From Flavobacterium sp. 9AF (GTDB lineage Bacteria > Bacteroidota > Bacteroidia > Flavobacteriales > Flavobacteriaceae), in contig NZ_LR733556.1 in the NCBI RefSeq assembly GCF_902506265.1, positions 1,918,535 through 1,982,534 of the forward strand: a stretch of DNA of 64,000 nucleotides, written 5' to 3'. Below are positions 27,757 through 35,821 of the stretch, one piece after another. The notes below the pieces were generated by a model that was not told where the DNA came from, searched no databases, and saw only the letters and a list, made by a program, of their open reading frames with translations. Both the position numbers and the translations under genes were made by a program. Each line of letters opens with the position of its first letter. Position 1 is the first letter of the stretch.

Positions 27757-28722
27757 TTACAATTCGTTCATTAATTTTGAAATTTCATCTAATTTTGGAG
27801 TTAAGATAATCTCAATTCTTCTGTTTTTCGCTTTTCCTTCTGCTGTTTCATTACTTGCTAATGGTGCATATTCTCCACGACCAGCAGCCGTTAAGTTCTT
27901 TTTATCTATGGTTTTGTTTTCAGCTAAAATATTGACAATAGCCGTTGCTCTTTTTGTAGATAAATCCCAGTTGCTATCAACTCCTCCACCTATACTTCCC
28001 GTAATTTTATCATTATCAGTATGACCTTCAATTAAAACCGAAATTTCAGGATTTTGTCCTAATACTTCTCCTAAAGCTTTTACCGCTTTTTTACCTTCAG
28101 TACCAACAGTCCAACTACCCGATTCAAATAATAATTTATTTTCCATAGAAACATACACTTTTCCATTTCTATGCTCTACAGTTAACCCTTTTCCTTCAAA
28201 TGCATTTAATGCTTTCGATAACGTTTCTTTTAATTTTTTCATTGCAGCTTCTTTATCTGCCATCATTTTTTCCAATTCGGCTAAACGACTAGAAGATGCT
28301 TCTAGATCTCCTTTTAATTTGTTTAAACGGTCTTGTTCTGCATTTAAGGTTTTTTGTTTTGCTTCTAATTCAGCTAACAATTCACGGTTTTTCTTCATGT
28401 TACTCTCCAAAGCATCATTACTGTTTTTCTCTAAAGCATCATAAGACGCTTTTAAGTTGTCTAAATTTTTCTTAGTGGCTGCATAATCAGTAGCTAATTT
28501 ATCTCTTTCGGCTTTAACCTTATCTAACTCTGTTTGTAACGCGTTTTTATCTAGTTCTAATTTGTTTTTTTCAGCAGTCAAGGTTTCTTTTTCATCTGCT
28601 AACGCATTTCTTTCCTTTTTAAGATCAGCATATTTACTTTCTAAATCTTGGTAGATTTTTTTTGACACACATGAAGTTGCTAACGTAGTTATTACTAGTG
28701 CAAGGGCAATTTTTTTAATCAT
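27757..28722 (-). CDS. OmpA-family lipoprotein with long coiled coil
   Basis: A 321-residue lipoprotein (lipobox at Cys18 in LATSCVSK). Residues about 22-165 form a continuous heptad-rich coiled coil (YADLKKERNALADEKETL type). The C-terminal OmpA-like peptidoglycan-binding domain (about 190-310) shows VLIEGHTDND and NWDLSTKRATAIVNIL, whose Asp and Arg bind meso-diaminopimelate. It should tie the outer membrane to peptidoglycan at a distance. A folded repeat element lies immediately upstream of its start. Confidence 0.9.
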   Translation of the reverse strand: MIKKIALALVITTLATSCVSKKIYQDLESKYADLKKERNALADEKETLTAEKNKLELDKNALQTELDKVKAERDKLATDYAATKKNLDNLKASYDALEKNSNDALESNMKKNRELLAELEAKQKTLNAEQDRLNKLKGDLEASSSRLAELEKMMADKEAAMKKLKETLSKALNAFEGKGLTVEHRNGKVYVSMENKLLFESGSWTVGTEGKKAVKALGEVLGQNPEISVLIEGHTDNDKITGSIGGGVDSNWDLSTKRATAIVNILAENKTIDKKNLTAAGRGEYAPLASNETAEGKAKNRRIEIILTPKLDEISKLMNEL

Positions 28723-28750
28723 GATTACTTTATTATTAGGTTTTTTTATT

Positions 28751-28864
28751 GTTCAATTCTAATAGCCCTGATGGAAACGGCATCCTTTTTTATTTTGTTA
28801 TCTCGACTCCGCTCAATATGACAAAATAAAAAAGATACAGTGTACAGCAGGAATAAGCTCCAAA
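28751..28864. repeat. Folded interspersed repeat element with REP-like palindromic core
   Basis: This intergenic element has nested symmetry. The outer arms are agc-cctg at 28764-28770 and cagg-(aataa)-gct at 28848-28859. A small gatg/catc hairpin sits at 28770-28784. The central 14-bp perfect stem is cttttttattttgt at 28785-28798 with its complement at 28821-28834. The stem encloses a core tctcgactccgctc (28801-28814) that recurs at 34932-34945 inside a gene. I recall similar intergenic sequences in other Flavobacterium genomes, but cannot confirm that here. It lies between the xth stop and the OmpA-like start. Confidence 0.65.
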
Positions 28865-28870
28865 TAAAAA

Positions 28871-29635
28871 TTAGGATTTAATTTCAACTAAAACGGGGCA
28901 ATGATCGGAATGTTTCGCTTCGGGTAATATTAATGCTCTTTGTATTCTATCTTCTAAAGGAGCAGCTGCCAAACAATAATCGATTCTCCAGCCTTTGTTA
29001 TTATTTCTTGCATTGGCTCTGTAACTCCACCAACTGTAATGGTGTGGTTCTTTATTTAAATGTCTGAAAGTATCAATAAAACCGTTTTTCATAAAAGCAT
29101 CTATCCAAGCTCTCTCTTCTGGTAAAAATCCTGAAACTTTAGCATTTCGAATAGGATCATGAATATCAATTGCCTCGTGACATATATTGTAATCTCCACA
29201 TACTACTAAATTGGGAATTTCTTTTCTTAGTTCTGTAATATAATTTTGGAAATCATCCATGTATTTAAACTTATGATCTAATCGATCGATATTGGTTCCT
29301 GAAGGCAAATACAAACTCATTATTGATAGATTATCAAAGTCAACTCTAAGATTTCTTCCTTCAAAATCCATATGTTCAATTCCTGTACCAAAAACTACGT
29401 TTTTAGGTTGAACTTTTGATAAAATAGCCACCCCACTATAGCCTTTTTTTTGAGCGGAAAAATAATATTGATAGGGATAACCTGCCGCTTCTATTTCAAG
29501 TCTTGGAATTTGATCTTCGGTTGCTTTAATCTCTTGTAAACAAATTACATCTGGACTGGCTTGTTGCAACCAATCTAAAAATCCCTTTGTTATTGCTGCT
29601 CTGATCCCGTTGACATTATAAGAAATTATCTTCAT
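28871..29635 (-). CDS. xth: Exodeoxyribonuclease III
   Basis: AP endonuclease and 3'-5' exonuclease of base excision repair, 254 residues from the ATG at 29635 (MKIISYNVNGIRA). An in-frame ATG 15 codons upstream is unlikely because the family starts here. Motifs: CLQEIKATEDQIP (catalytic Glu), LYLPSG, CGDYNICHEAIDIHDP, WRIDYCLA and the C-terminal SDHCPVLVEI with the catalytic Asp-His. Length is standard. A TACTTTTG -7-like box is on the minus strand at 29656-29663. Confidence 0.95.
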   Translation of the reverse strand: MKIISYNVNGIRAAITKGFLDWLQQASPDVICLQEIKATEDQIPRLEIEAAGYPYQYYFSAQKKGYSGVAILSKVQPKNVVFGTGIEHMDFEGRNLRVDFDNLSIMSLYLPSGTNIDRLDHKFKYMDDFQNYITELRKEIPNLVVCGDYNICHEAIDIHDPIRNAKVSGFLPEERAWIDAFMKNGFIDTFRHLNKEPHHYSWWSYRANARNNNKGWRIDYCLAAAPLEDRIQRALILPEAKHSDHCPVLVEIKS

Positions 29636-29655
29636 ATTATTGTTTTGATAAGGCT

Positions 29656-29663
29656 CAAAAGTA
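29656..29663 (-). promoter_or_regulatory. Candidate -7 box for xth
   Basis: Minus-strand TACTTTTG fits TANNTTTG and lies 20 bases from the chosen start. No clear -33 TTTG is seen at 17-23 bases. Confidence 0.35.
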
Positions 29664-29756
29664 GTAAAAAGAGCTATCATTTTAAAATAAAAATAGCAGG
29701 CATTCTAATGAATTAAAACATTTTTTTTGCAAATTGTTTGCAGGAATGCTAGTATA

Positions 29757-29791
29757 TTTGCTTCCGATATTAAGTAGAATTATTATCTTTG
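29757..29791 (+). promoter_or_regulatory. Candidate promoter for the OlsF-like gene
   Basis: TTTG at 29757-29760 and TATCTTTG at 29784-29791 match the Bacteroidota -33/-7 pair with 23-base spacing, 23 bases before the ATG at 29815. A second exact -7 match (TATATTTG, 29753-29760) overlaps the -33 element, with TTTG at 29726-29729 ahead of it. Confidence 0.55.
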
Positions 29792-29814
29792 TTTTTCGCT
29801 CAAAATTTAATTAA

Positions 29815-31617
29815 ATGGGATTAGTCACTGCCAAGGAAGTAGCCAAAGCTATAAATACAGATAAATATGGTTTTTTAGGAACTTTTTCCGGATGGTTGCT
29901 TATGAAAATTCTTAAGATATCCACACTTAACAAAGTGTATGATCGGAATAAACACTTAAGTGAAGTGGAATTTTTAAATGCTATACTAGATGAATTCCAA
30001 ATTAAATTTGAAATTCCTGAAGAAGATTTTAAGCGCCTTCCTAAGGACGGTGCTTATATTACTATTTCTAATCATCCATTAGGAGGAATAGATGGTATAT
30101 TACTTTTAAAATTAATGCTTGAAAAAGAGCCTAATTTTAAAATCATTGCCAATTTTCTACTGCATCGAATTGAGCCTATGAAACCTTATATTATGCCAGT
30201 AAATCCTTTTGAAAATCATAAGGATGCCAAATCTAGCGTAATTGGTATTAAAGAAACGTTACGTCATTTATCAGATGGGAAACCATTAGGTATGTTTCCT
30301 GCTGGCGAAGTATCGACTTATCGAGATGGAAAAATAGTAGTAGACAAACCCTGGGAAGAAGGCGCAATTAAGATTATTAAAAAAGCTAATGTACCCGTTG
30401 TTCCTATCTATTTCCATGCTAAAAACAGTAAGCTCTTTTATTTTTTATCCAAACTAAATGACACGCTTAGAACGGCTAAACTACCTAGTGAATTACTCAC
30501 TCAAAAGAAAAGAGTTATTAAAGTTCGTATAGGAAAACCAATTTCTGTTGCGGAACAAAATGAATTTACTTCTATAGAAGAATATGGCGAGTTTTTACGT
30601 AAAAAAACATATATGCTTTCTAATGCATTTGAAAAAGAAAGCAAACTAATTAATACCGATTTACTTAAACTCCCTAAAAGTAGTCCAAAACAAATAGTAA
30701 AGCCAGCTAATCACGAACAAATTCTTGAGGAGATTACTACATTAAGAGAACAAGATTGTCGCTTGTTACAAAGTAAAAATTATGAGGTATTTTTAATTAC
30801 TGCTGATAAAATTCCTAATATATTACATGAAATAGGTCGTTTACGAGAAATTACTTTTAGAGAAGTTGGAGAAGGAACGAATGAATCTATCGATTTAGAT
30901 CAATATGACAAATATTATCACCATATGTTTTTATGGGATGATGAAGCACAAGTTATTGCTGGTGCCTATCGAATGGGATTAGGTTCTCAAATTTATAGCA
31001 AATATGGTATTGATGGTTTTTATTTGCATGACTTATTCCGGTTTGAACCTGAACTATATGACATGATGAGTAAGTCTATAGAAATGGGTCGTGCATTTAT
31101 CATTAGTGAATACCAACAAAAACCAATGCCTTTATTTTTGTTATGGAAAGGAATTGTACACACAACACTTCGCCATCCAGAGCATAAATTCTTAATTGGA
31201 GGTGTAAGTATTAGTAATCAATTCTCTGAATTTTCGAAATCATTGATGATTGAGTTTATGAAATCGCATTATTATGATCCTTACATTGCACAATACATTC
31301 ATCCTAAAAAGGATTATAAAGTAAAATTAAAAGACGCGGACAAAGATTTTGTTTTTAACGAAACCGAAGCTGATTTAAATAAGTTTGATAAAATTATAGA
31401 CGAAGTAGAACCTGGCAACTTACGCTTACCGGTTTTAATTAAAAAATATATTAAGCAAAACGCACGAGTAGTGGCTTTTAATGTAGATCCACTATTTAAT
31501 AATGCAGTAGATGGTTTAATGTATATTAAAATTGCCGATTTACCAGAAAGCACTGTTAAACCAGTAATGGAAGAATTTCAAGCAGAATTAGAAAGAAAAG
31601 AAGAAAAGAAAAAATAA
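29815..31617 (+). CDS. olsF: Bifunctional acyltransferase, OlsF-like (aminolipid synthesis)
   Basis: A 600-residue fusion. The N-terminal PlsC/OlsA-type O-acyltransferase domain (about 60-280) has SNHPLGGIDG, where His87 and Asp93 are six apart (HX5D instead of the usual HX4D), and FPAGEVSTYR near residue 161. The C-terminal GNAT-like OlsB-type N-acyltransferase (about 320-540) has RLREITFREVGEGTN and LDQYDKYYHHMFLWD. This matches OlsF, described in Flavobacterium and Serratia, which acylates an amino acid (ornithine or glycine) and then its 3-hydroxy acyl chain. The amino-acid substrate cannot be told from sequence. Cytoplasmic face of the inner membrane. Confidence 0.78.
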   Translation: MGLVTAKEVAKAINTDKYGFLGTFSGWLLMKILKISTLNKVYDRNKHLSEVEFLNAILDEFQIKFEIPEEDFKRLPKDGAYITISNHPLGGIDGILLLKLMLEKEPNFKIIANFLLHRIEPMKPYIMPVNPFENHKDAKSSVIGIKETLRHLSDGKPLGMFPAGEVSTYRDGKIVVDKPWEEGAIKIIKKANVPVVPIYFHAKNSKLFYFLSKLNDTLRTAKLPSELLTQKKRVIKVRIGKPISVAEQNEFTSIEEYGEFLRKKTYMLSNAFEKESKLINTDLLKLPKSSPKQIVKPANHEQILEEITTLREQDCRLLQSKNYEVFLITADKIPNILHEIGRLREITFREVGEGTNESIDLDQYDKYYHHMFLWDDEAQVIAGAYRMGLGSQIYSKYGIDGFYLHDLFRFEPELYDMMSKSIEMGRAFIISEYQQKPMPLFLLWKGIVHTTLRHPEHKFLIGGVSISNQFSEFSKSLMIEFMKSHYYDPYIAQYIHPKKDYKVKLKDADKDFVFNETEADLNKFDKIIDEVEPGNLRLPVLIKKYIKQNARVVAFNVDPLFNNAVDGLMYIKIADLPESTVKPVMEEFQAELERKEEKKK

Positions 31618-31623
31618 TAAACA

Positions 31624-31658
31624 CAAAAAATGGCTCTTAGAAAAGAAGCCATTTTTTG
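31624..31658. terminator. Bidirectional terminator between convergent genes
   Basis: caaaaaatggct (31624-31635) and agccattttttg (31647-31658) form a perfect 12-bp stem with an 11-base loop; A and T runs lie on the two sides. It separates the rightward OlsF-like gene from the leftward DUF805 gene. Confidence 0.85.
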
Positions 31659-31677
31659 TTTATTTTAGAAAAATTCA

Positions 31678-32082
31678 TTATTCTAAACCTATTTCATTTA
31701 TTTCATAATTATGTTTCTTAGGGTCATTTCCATACTGATTTCTTCCTGTATTCCCTTCGGTTAATAATAATACCAATAACCATATTGGTCCTACTATAGG
31801 GATAAACCATACTAAAAAGAAAACACCGCTTTTTCCTACGTCATGTAGTCTTCTTATCATAACTGCTATTGTAGGAATAATTGTTCCTAATAACACAATT
31901 AAATATAAAGGTCCGCCTGCATCTTCATCAAAATTTAGTCCAAAAAGATTGTCAATTAGATAAGCTAAAATTGCTAAAATAATATTTCCTAGAACAAAAT
32001 ACCAATATTCAGACCTTCTTGCTCTACCTCTAAAAGTAGCATAATTTTCTAAAAGAACTCTTTTATACCAATATAATAACAT
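31678..32082 (-). CDS. DUF805 membrane protein
   Basis: A 134-residue protein with about four membrane helices and the DUF805 signatures YATFRGRARRSEYWYFVL and MIRRLHDVGKSG, close to the start and middle. No function is established. It is the last gene of a six-gene leftward cluster of small membrane proteins plus an M48 protease; the gap to the upstream TM2 gene is 19 bases. Confidence 0.88.
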   Translation of the reverse strand: MLLYWYKRVLLENYATFRGRARRSEYWYFVLGNIILAILAYLIDNLFGLNFDEDAGGPLYLIVLLGTIIPTIAVMIRRLHDVGKSGVFFLVWFIPIVGPIWLLVLLLTEGNTGRNQYGNDPKKHNYEINEIGLE

Positions 32083-32101
32083 AGATATCTTTTATCTTCT
32101 A

Positions 32102-32386
32102 TTAAAACCATGCTTTTTTATTCGCTTGATAGGTTTGGTAAAAATCTTCATCCGTTTTTGTTAAATAGATGATTCCTTCTACCAATCCAATTATACTTGA
32201 AACTGTACCACAAGTAAAAAGTGATATAACCAACATGATTATTCCTTCGTTTGTATAACCTAAAAGAAATTTATGTATTGCAAATGGTCCTAATAAAATT
32301 GCTAAAATTCCACAAGCAACTTTTTTATTGTCTTGATATTGTGGTGTTGGTTGATTCCATTCTTCAGTTGGTCTTGTTGTTTCCAT
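32102..32386 (-). CDS. TM2-domain protein
   Basis: A 94-residue protein with a short soluble N-terminus and two membrane helices (about 25-75) of the TM2 type: ILAILLGPFAIHKFLLGYTNEGI then GTVSSIIGLVEGIIYL, with the DxF/HKF-like loop. Function unknown. A second TM2 protein begins the same cluster (34028-34366). Confidence 0.8.
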   Translation of the reverse strand: METTRPTEEWNQPTPQYQDNKKVACGILAILLGPFAIHKFLLGYTNEGIIMLVISLFTCGTVSSIIGLVEGIIYLTKTDEDFYQTYQANKKAWF

Positions 32387-32395
32387 TTTGTTTAT

Positions 32396-33187
32396 TTATT
32401 TATAGTCATTAATTAGTTGTTTAAATTCATTCCATTGATTAATAGAAATAATTTTCTTAGATTTTATTTTTTTTCCTTTCAAACTATTTAAAATATATTT
32501 TGCTCTATCTTCAGACTCAGGATGTGTAGAAATCCAATATGTATATTTATGTATTTCATTATCTAATGCCATTTGATACATGAAATCTGCAAAAGGTCTT
32601 GGATCAATTTCTGCTTTAGTCATATATTTTACGCTTTGTAAATCGGCTTCCCGTTCTAAATTTCTATCATATGCTGAAGACGACAATGTATGAATTACCT
32701 TTTTAATAGTTTGACTATTGGCTCCAGTCATAGACAATAGAACCGAAAAACCAATTTCTTTTGACAATTTTTTCATTACATGATTTTCCTGTAGATGAGC
32801 AATCTCATGACCAAGCACACCTAACAAAGCTTCTTCGTTTTTACAGTCTAAAATTAAACCGCTATACACTACAAGATGATTATCTGGCATTGCAAATGCG
32901 TTTACCTCATCTTTATGAATAAGATGTACTTTTAAACTATCTCTTACAATATTATTTTTTTTACATAATGGTAATAATAAAGAGTCTAACTTTTGAACAA
33001 TTATTTCATCATATATAATTTTTTCTGATTCTTCAATTTCTTGCCATAATAATTCTCCAACTGTATTTTCTGTATTAGATTTTATCGATTTAACTCCAAA
33101 AAAATTGACTAAATCTAATTGTGATAATAATAACCAAGTTGCAAAAAATGAAACGACAATAACAAATCCTTTAATTATAACTTTCAT
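32396..33187 (-). CDS. M48-family metalloprotease
   Basis: A 263-residue protein with one N-terminal membrane helix (about 5-25) and a periplasm-facing zinc peptidase domain. The HExxH motif is His127-Glu128-x-x-His131 (LGHEIAHLQ), with the third ligand Glu180 in LEREADLQSV, as in BepA/YcaL-type proteases that survey outer-membrane proteins. Its start overlaps the upstream DUF4870-like gene by 17 bases, so the two are translationally linked. A quality-control role for the small membrane proteins around it is inference. Confidence 0.9.
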   Translation of the reverse strand: MKVIIKGFVIVVSFFATWLLLSQLDLVNFFGVKSIKSNTENTVGELLWQEIEESEKIIYDEIIVQKLDSLLLPLCKKNNIVRDSLKVHLIHKDEVNAFAMPDNHLVVYSGLILDCKNEEALLGVLGHEIAHLQENHVMKKLSKEIGFSVLLSMTGANSQTIKKVIHTLSSSAYDRNLEREADLQSVKYMTKAEIDPRPFADFMYQMALDNEIHKYTYWISTHPESEDRAKYILNSLKGKKIKSKKIISINQWNEFKQLINDYK

Positions 33188-33617
33188 TTGTTTTGGTAAT
33201 TAAATTAGTAATATCAGCAAAAAAATACAATTCTGAATGAATTCCTTTTCTTACTCTTGTGGCTAAGATTAACGTAGTTATAAACTCGACAATGTTAAAT
33301 AATATCAAAGTAATAATGTATGCGATATAATAATTTGTTGCTTTTTCGTTTGAGAATATTACTCCTATAGTCCACCAAAAACCCGCACTATTAAAAAAGA
33401 ACAAACCAAGCTGAGATAATAAAGCTTGAGTACAATGCCATTTTACAAATGGAGTGCTTTTTCTATTACCTAGATAAAAGAAAAATGTCGCCATTAAGTT
33501 TAATATAGGTAATGGCAAACCACCTATTACTGCAACCAAAGACATTAAGTAACTATTTGAAGCTCTTTCTAGCTCTGAATCTACAGGTTTATAATAAAAA
33601 GTCTTATCTGTTATCAT
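33171..33617 (-). CDS. Small polytopic membrane protein, DUF4870-like
   Basis: A 148-residue protein with about four hydrophobic segments and the KWHCTQALLSQLGLFFF segment that resembles the F-x-x-x-H-x-x-Q-x-L helix of DUF4870/DUF4389-type proteins. No catalytic motif. It overlaps the DUF2752 gene by 4 bases upstream and the M48 protease by 17 bases downstream, so it belongs to one operon. Family assignment tentative. Confidence 0.55.
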   Translation of the reverse strand: MITDKTFYYKPVDSELERASNSYLMSLVAVIGGLPLPILNLMATFFFYLGNRKSTPFVKWHCTQALLSQLGLFFFNSAGFWWTIGVIFSNEKATNYYIAYIITLILFNIVEFITTLILATRVRKGIHSELYFFADITNLITKTNESYN

Positions 33618-34024
33618 AAATTTTTATTGATATTCCAAATCCAATTAAGCAATACTAAAACAATTAAAATAATAGCTGTTTTCTTATCGCGCAGAAATAA
33701 TTCTATCTTATTATAAAAAAGATAAAATGACTCTCTTTTGAAGATTAAATCTAAGAGTATCCAAAATGGGCTAACTATCATAATAACTGCAACTAAAATC
33801 CCAAAAGGATTAATAAAGAGTGAATCTATTAAATTGCCTTTTGAAATTTCTACAACTGCCCTAGTAGTTCCACATGAAGGACAAGGTATGTTGGTTATAT
33901 TTTTTACAAAACAAACTGTCACTTCTTGTGAATCATGTTTTATATGTTTTAAATTATAAAATAACCAACAATACCCAATAAAACAAGTTATTAAAATTAA
34001 GAAGTATAACTTGTTTTTTTTCAT
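33614..34024 (-). CDS. DUF2752 membrane protein
   Basis: A 136-residue protein with three predicted membrane helices and the hallmark IPCPSCGTTRAVVEISKGN followed by SLFINPFGILV, which defines DUF2752. The two cysteines of CPSC may bind metal or form a disulfide. Function unknown. It is 3 bases downstream of a TM2 gene and overlaps the next gene by 4 bases. Confidence 0.9.
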   Translation of the reverse strand: MKKNKLYFLILITCFIGYCWLFYNLKHIKHDSQEVTVCFVKNITNIPCPSCGTTRAVVEISKGNLIDSLFINPFGILVAVIMIVSPFWILLDLIFKRESFYLFYNKIELFLRDKKTAIILIVLVLLNWIWNINKNL

Positions 34025-34027
34025 ATT

Positions 34028-34366
34028 TTACATAAAAGCTCTACTGAATTGCTCCATATTCTTTTCTTTTGTTGCGCCTTGAATTAAAAACCAATCAACA
34101 ATAGCCCAAACACCCAATCCACCACATGTTAAAAGTTTTCCTACTCCCATACCTGTATCACCTATATAAAAACGGTCTATTCCGTAAGCTCCAGCGAAAA
34201 TAGATATTAGTAAAGCAGTAGTAGGATCTTTAAATTGAAGCATTTGTACCATTGGCCATTTATCATCCTCTATTTGTAAAAGCTTTTCTCTGATTGCATT
34301 TAATTGATGACCTTCGAAAAATTTTGCATTTGTCATCATGAACATGTCAACTTTTTGTGAATCCAT
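34028..34366 (-). CDS. TM2-domain protein with N-terminal helical extension
   Basis: A 112-residue protein: a soluble, probably helical N-terminus (about 1-45, FFEGHQLNAIREKLLQIED) then two membrane helices with the TM2 signature ALLISIFAGAYGIDRFYIGDTG and LLTCGGLGVWAIVDWFLI. First gene of the six-gene small-membrane-protein cluster. TM2/DUF2752 pairs recur in Bacteroidota; the function is unknown. Confidence 0.88.
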   Translation of the reverse strand: MDSQKVDMFMMTNAKFFEGHQLNAIREKLLQIEDDKWPMVQMLQFKDPTTALLISIFAGAYGIDRFYIGDTGMGVGKLLTCGGLGVWAIVDWFLIQGATKEKNMEQFSRAFM

Positions 34367-34391
34367 TATTTATTTAAAATTAATTAGTTAA

Positions 34392-35762
34392 TTATTTAAA
34401 AGCGCTATCAATAGGCTCCCAAAGTTCAATTTTATTTCCTTCTAAATCTACTATCCAAGCAAACTTTCCATAGTCATATGTCTGTAGTTCACCTATAATT
34501 GTTACACTTTCTTGTGATAATTTTTTTAAAAGTGTTTCTAAATCGTGTACCCTAAAGTTTTGCATAAACTCTTTTTTTGAGGGTTCAAAATAAGATGTTT
34601 CCTCAGAAAATGGACTCCATTGTGTAGAACACGCATTCCCATTTATATCTTTCCACCAAAAGGTAGCTCCGTAATCATCTGTATTCAACCCTAAATGATT
34701 GCGATACCATTCTTTGAGTGCTGTTGGGTTTTTAGTTTTAAAAAAGAAACCTCCTATTCCTGTAACACGAATATCTTCTTTTTTTTCAAATTCTTCAAAA
34801 TATAGTGCTTTAATTTTATTAACAATTGTTTGTGCTAATTTTTCATGACTCTCAAAGGTCCAACCCGCAATATGTGGTGATAACAATACATTGTCCGCTT
34901 GTAAAAGGTAGGAAAAAGCAGCTGGTAATTCTCTCGACTCCGCTCGAGAGGATTCAAAGAGCGTTTCAAAAGACAATTTTTCATATTCTAGTACATCTAA
35001 TCCTGCTCCAAGTATTTTTTTATTTTTTAAGGCATCTACTAAATCGGAGGTTACTACACTTTTACCTCTTGCTGTATTAATCAACCAAAAGGACTTGGTA
35101 AAACCATTAATAAAAGTAGCATTTACCATTTTATCGGTTTCCGGTGTCCAAGGAATGTGCAAACTCAGCACATCTGCTTTTTCTTGTAATTCTTTTAAGG
35201 TGACTTGTTTTGCATTGGCATCAGCCACATTGGGTAAAATATCATAACACAACACGTCCACATCAAAACCGCGTAATTTTTTTGCAAAAGCTTTACCCAT
35301 ATTTCCGTAACCAATGATACCCACTGTTTTGCCGTCTAACTCATGCCCGCGGTTGGCTTCTCTGTTCCATTTCCCATTTTTTACTTCCGCATCAGCTCTA
35401 TTGAGATTATTAAACAAAGACAATAACATCCCTAATGCATGCTCGCCTACTGCATTTCGATTTCCTTCAGGAGCTGCGATTAATTGTATTCCTTTTGTTT
35501 GTGCATATTCACAATCAATACTTTCCAAACCAGCACCTACTCTTGCAATAAATTGTAGTTTTTTTGCTTTATCTAAAAACGCTTTGTCAATTTTAAAGCG
35601 ACTACGAATTACAATTCCGTGATAATTTTGAATTTTAGCTTCAATTTCTTCTTTAGAAGAGACATAATCTGCTTCGTTAGTAAATCCTGCTGCTTCTAAT
35701 TGGTTCCAAAGTAACGGATGATTGGAATCGATGTGTAAAATTTTGATGGTTTCGGGTTTCAT
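34392..35762 (-). CDS. 2-hydroxyacid dehydrogenase fused to a VOC (glyoxalase-like) domain
   Basis: A 456-residue fusion. Residues about 1-320 form a D-isomer-specific 2-hydroxyacid dehydrogenase of the SerA type: nucleotide-binding GIIGYGNMG at 148-156, catalytic Arg232 in NTARGK, Glu259/261 in DVLEYEK, His297 in LSPHIAGWT. It lacks the ACT domain of SerA. Residues about 333-453 match a VOC/bleomycin-resistance fold (GIGGFFFKTKNPTALKEWY, FAWIVDLEGNKIELWEP). The reading frame is continuous. A seven-residue insert SSRAESR (271-277) is encoded by a palindromic repeat. Substrates are not known. Confidence 0.85.
   Translation of the reverse strand: MKPETIKILHIDSNHPLLWNQLEAAGFTNEADYVSSKEEIEAKIQNYHGIVIRSRFKIDKAFLDKAKKLQFIARVGAGLESIDCEYAQTKGIQLIAAPEGNRNAVGEHALGMLLSLFNNLNRADAEVKNGKWNREANRGHELDGKTVGIIGYGNMGKAFAKKLRGFDVDVLCYDILPNVADANAKQVTLKELQEKADVLSLHIPWTPETDKMVNATFINGFTKSFWLINTARGKSVVTSDLVDALKNKKILGAGLDVLEYEKLSFETLFESSRAESRELPAAFSYLLQADNVLLSPHIAGWTFESHEKLAQTIVNKIKALYFEEFEKKEDIRVTGIGGFFFKTKNPTALKEWYRNHLGLNTDDYGATFWWKDINGNACSTQWSPFSEETSYFEPSKKEFMQNFRVHDLETLLKKLSQESVTIIGELQTYDYGKFAWIVDLEGNKIELWEPIDSAFK
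34931..34950. repeat. REP-like palindrome inserted in frame in a coding region
   Basis: ctctcga-ctccgc-tcgagag is a perfect 7-bp inverted repeat with a 6-base loop. Its first 14 bases from 34932 are identical to the core at 28801-28814 of the intergenic element. It encodes the in-frame SSRAESR insert between the catalytic Glu and His regions of the dehydrogenase. Confidence 0.8.
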
Positions 35763-35821
35763 TTTTCTCTTTTAAAAAGTTAAAGATAACTATATTTTAA
35801 AAAAAGGAAGAAAGAAAGATT

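Noticed and set aside
27668..28024. 118-codon open frame on the plus strand opposite the OmpA-like gene
   Set aside because: It is antisense to the conserved OmpA peptidoglycan-binding domain and has no start signal or family features.
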